The notes beneath the pieces are model-generated. The model was not told the origin of the DNA, did no database searches, and saw only the letters and a list, made by a program, of their open reading frames with translations. The translations under genes and the position numbers were made by a program. A stretch of 7,107 nt of DNA, from positions 1 through 7,107 of the forward strand of contig CAJKXG010000065.1 of assembly GCA_905203795.1 (NCBI GenBank). The letters run 5' to 3'. Position 1 is the stretch's first letter; each line of letters starts with the position of its first letter. Source of the DNA: an uncultured Oscillospiraceae bacterium (lineage in GTDB: Bacteria > Bacillota > Clostridia > Oscillospirales > Acutalibacteraceae). Positions 6,228 to 7,107 of the stretch are shown here, in pieces.

Positions 6228-6794
6228 TTATCTGCTGATTTCTTCATACAACATATCCGCCTGACGCATCAGCTCCGAAGCCTGCACGCTGAGCAGCATC
6301 AGCTCCAGCGCGTTCAGCAACCGTTCTTCTGCGTCCGCCACCGTGCGTTCATAGCCCTGCATGTGGCGGTCGATCAGCGCCACCAGTGCCTCGCGGGAGA
6401 TGTCGCCGCCGTCCTGCCACTGGAAAATCGCGGCGCACAGCAGGCTGTACAGACGCGGGTCGGACAGGCTGTCGTCCGTGCGGTCGTCCACCCGCCCGTT
6501 GACATAAGACAGCAGCCGCGCGATCTTCTCCAATTGCATCGCACTGCGCAGCAGATTGATAATCAGAATGCGCGCCACCTGAATTTCCCCGTATTTTTTG
6601 TTGATCGGATTGGACACCCAGCCGCGCTTGACCCAGTTTTGGATGGTGGACGGCGACAGTCCCGTCATTTCCACCACCTGCGACAGCAGCAGCCCGCCGG
6701 CGGACACCGCAAAGATCGGCGACAGCACCGAAAACGCGTCGTCCGTCAGCTCAGGCGGACAGGTCAGCGTAGTGCCCGGCAATGTTCGCTTCAT
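6228..6794 (-). CDS. DUF1836 helix-turn-helix transcriptional regulator
   Basis: This is a 188-residue protein of the DUF1836 family, small regulators found in Bacillota. Residues 37-62 (LLSQVVEMTGLSPSTIQNWVKRGWV) form a MerR-like helix-turn-helix: two helices, the recognition helix STIQNWVKRG, then the NPINKKYGEIQVARILIINLLR wing and helix to residue 83. The C-terminal half (about 112-188) is helical and may dimerise or sense a ligand. No ligand or DNA target is known to me. The frame is open to 6848, but the ATG at 6794 has AGAGGGTGA about six bases before it, while the upstream codons overlap the probable promoter and operator. It is the first gene of the operon with the NfeD-like and flotillin genes, which suggests that it controls them and itself. 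The two inverted repeats in front are candidate binding sites. Confidence 0.85.
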   Translation of the reverse strand: MKRTLPGTTLTCPPELTDDAFSVLSPIFAVSAGGLLLSQVVEMTGLSPSTIQNWVKRGWVSNPINKKYGEIQVARILIINLLRSAMQLEKIARLLSYVNGRVDDRTDDSLSDPRLYSLLCAAIFQWQDGGDISREALVALIDRHMQGYERTVADAEERLLNALELMLLSVQASELMRQADMLYEEISR

Positions 6795-6820
6795 CGGATT
6801 CACCCTCTCTAAAAAGTTCG

Positions 6821-6847
6821 TGATATCGTTTTTCGAGTTCGATATCA
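6821..6847. promoter_or_regulatory. Inverted repeat over the operon start site, candidate operator
   Basis: TGATATCG (6821-6828) and CGATATCA (6840-6847) are perfect inverted arms separated by 11 bases. The same site also reads as a direct repeat: AGTTCG plus GATATC occurs at 6815 and 6836, about two helical turns apart. It abuts the -10 box and covers the likely +1 to +20, where a bound protein would block RNA polymerase. Arms 19 bases centre to centre are too far apart for a strong RNA hairpin function, so I favour a protein site. Confidence 0.5.
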
Positions 6848-6875
6848 TTTTAACATGAGTTCACTTGAACCGCAA
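6847..6875 (-). promoter_or_regulatory. Promoter of the DUF1836-nfeD-flotillin operon
   Basis: Read on the minus strand: TTGCGG (6875-6870), 17 bases, TAAAAT (6852-6847), with TG one base before the -10, an extended -10 that can offset the weak -35. The spacer holds the palindrome GTTCACTTGAAC (6859-6870). The transcription start would fall near 6840, inside the second inverted repeat. Confidence 0.6.
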
Positions 6876-6891
6876 CATTGCAGAGATGTCG

Positions 6892-6964
6892 TTTTTTCTA
6901 ATTAGATCGCATTATCTTCTGTTTTCTTCTATTTTCTTCGTTTTTCTCCGTTTGTGCTATTTTT
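6892..6964. other. Helically phased A/T-tracts, probable curved DNA
   Basis: T-tracts of 3-6 bases occur at 6892-6897, 6922-6925, 6932-6935, 6941-6945, 6951-6953 and 6960-6964. The last five are spaced 9-10 bases apart, one helical turn, the arrangement known to bend DNA. They lie about 50-125 bases upstream of the operon start site. I see no gene here; a minus-strand frame is open through it but has codons unlike those of the neighbours. Confidence 0.55.
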
Positions 6965-7011
6965 CGTGCCGTGCGCATAGGGTGTATCAAATCGGTAAAG
7001 GGGGCGGCGCT

Positions 7012-7107
7012 GTGTTGACGGTACTGCGGGTGCTGACCGTACCGCCGCTCAAAAGACGGCGGCGGCAGCGCCTGCCCGCGTGGGGTGAACGCCGCATCGT
7101 CATGCCG
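7012..7107 (+). CDS. Possible N-terminal fragment of a rightward gene
   Basis: GC content rises sharply after about 6965, as it does inside genes of this window. On the plus strand a GTG at 7012 has AAAGGGG seven bases upstream, and the frame stays open for 32 codons to the edge, with about 80 percent G or C in third positions. The peptide begins MLTVLRVLTVPP and then becomes rich in arginine; I do not recognise it. The competing reading is the C-terminus of a minus-strand gene, open from the edge to a TAG at 6900-6898, equally GC-biased in its first half but with AT-rich, lysine- and glutamate-rich codons through the phased T-tracts. The strand cannot be settled from this fragment. Confidence 0.3.
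   Translation, partial: MLTVLRVLTVPPLKRRRRQRLPAWGERRIVMP

Noticed and set aside
5628..6812. Plus-strand open frame of 394 codons opposite the NfeD-like and DUF1836 genes
   Set aside because: Rich in His, Gln and Arg, with no domain and no ribosome binding site; it mirrors the Asp/His repeats and the regulator gene.
1..7107. CRISPR arrays, tRNA or rRNA genes, insertion sequences, prophage or toxin-antitoxin genes
   Set aside because: I looked on both strands and found no repeat-spacer pattern, tRNA-like cloverleaf, transposase motif or terminal inverted repeats.

Overview
The window looks like chromosomal DNA of a moderately GC-rich member of the Bacillota, probably class Clostridia and close to the Oscillospiraceae/Ruminococcaceae. 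The clues are strong AGGAGG-type ribosome binding sites, TTGACA/TATAAT-like promoters in AT-rich gaps, a Thr-rich Gram-positive lipoprotein, a DUF1836 regulator, an NfeD-flotillin pair of the YuaF-YuaG type, and a galactokinase of the clostridial type. The coding DNA is clearly richer in GC than the gaps, and its third positions are mostly G or C. This creates long antisense shadow frames that are not genes.

Left part (1-2760): the first codons of a minus-strand gene (possibly HPr kinase) face a plus-strand pair made of a GT4 glycosyltransferase and a galactokinase, 3 bases apart. The pair has a good promoter (TTGCAC, 17 bases, TAAAAT) and ends at a perfect 14-bp hairpin. The glycosyltransferase has no ATG, GTG or TTG at the expected place and appears to start at ATC.

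Middle (2812-4150): two minus-strand genes. One encodes an orphan lipoprotein with its own promoter and a leader of about 130 bases. The other encodes a small MGMT-family (O6-alkylguanine transferase-like) protein with PCFRVV where PCHRV is usual. A hairpin sits behind each minus-strand gene in this region.

Right part (4162-6960): a minus-strand operon of DUF1836 helix-turn-helix regulator, NfeD-like membrane protein and flotillin, tightly spaced. The NfeD protein carries an unusual Asp/His-rich loop encoded by tandem repeats. The operon promoter has an extended -10, a palindrome inside its spacer, a second inverted repeat over the start site, and a series of helically phased A-tracts upstream. 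This regulated membrane-microdomain operon, possibly sensing a metal, is the best candidate for a little-described system. The last ~100 bases probably hold the start of another gene, whose strand I cannot settle.
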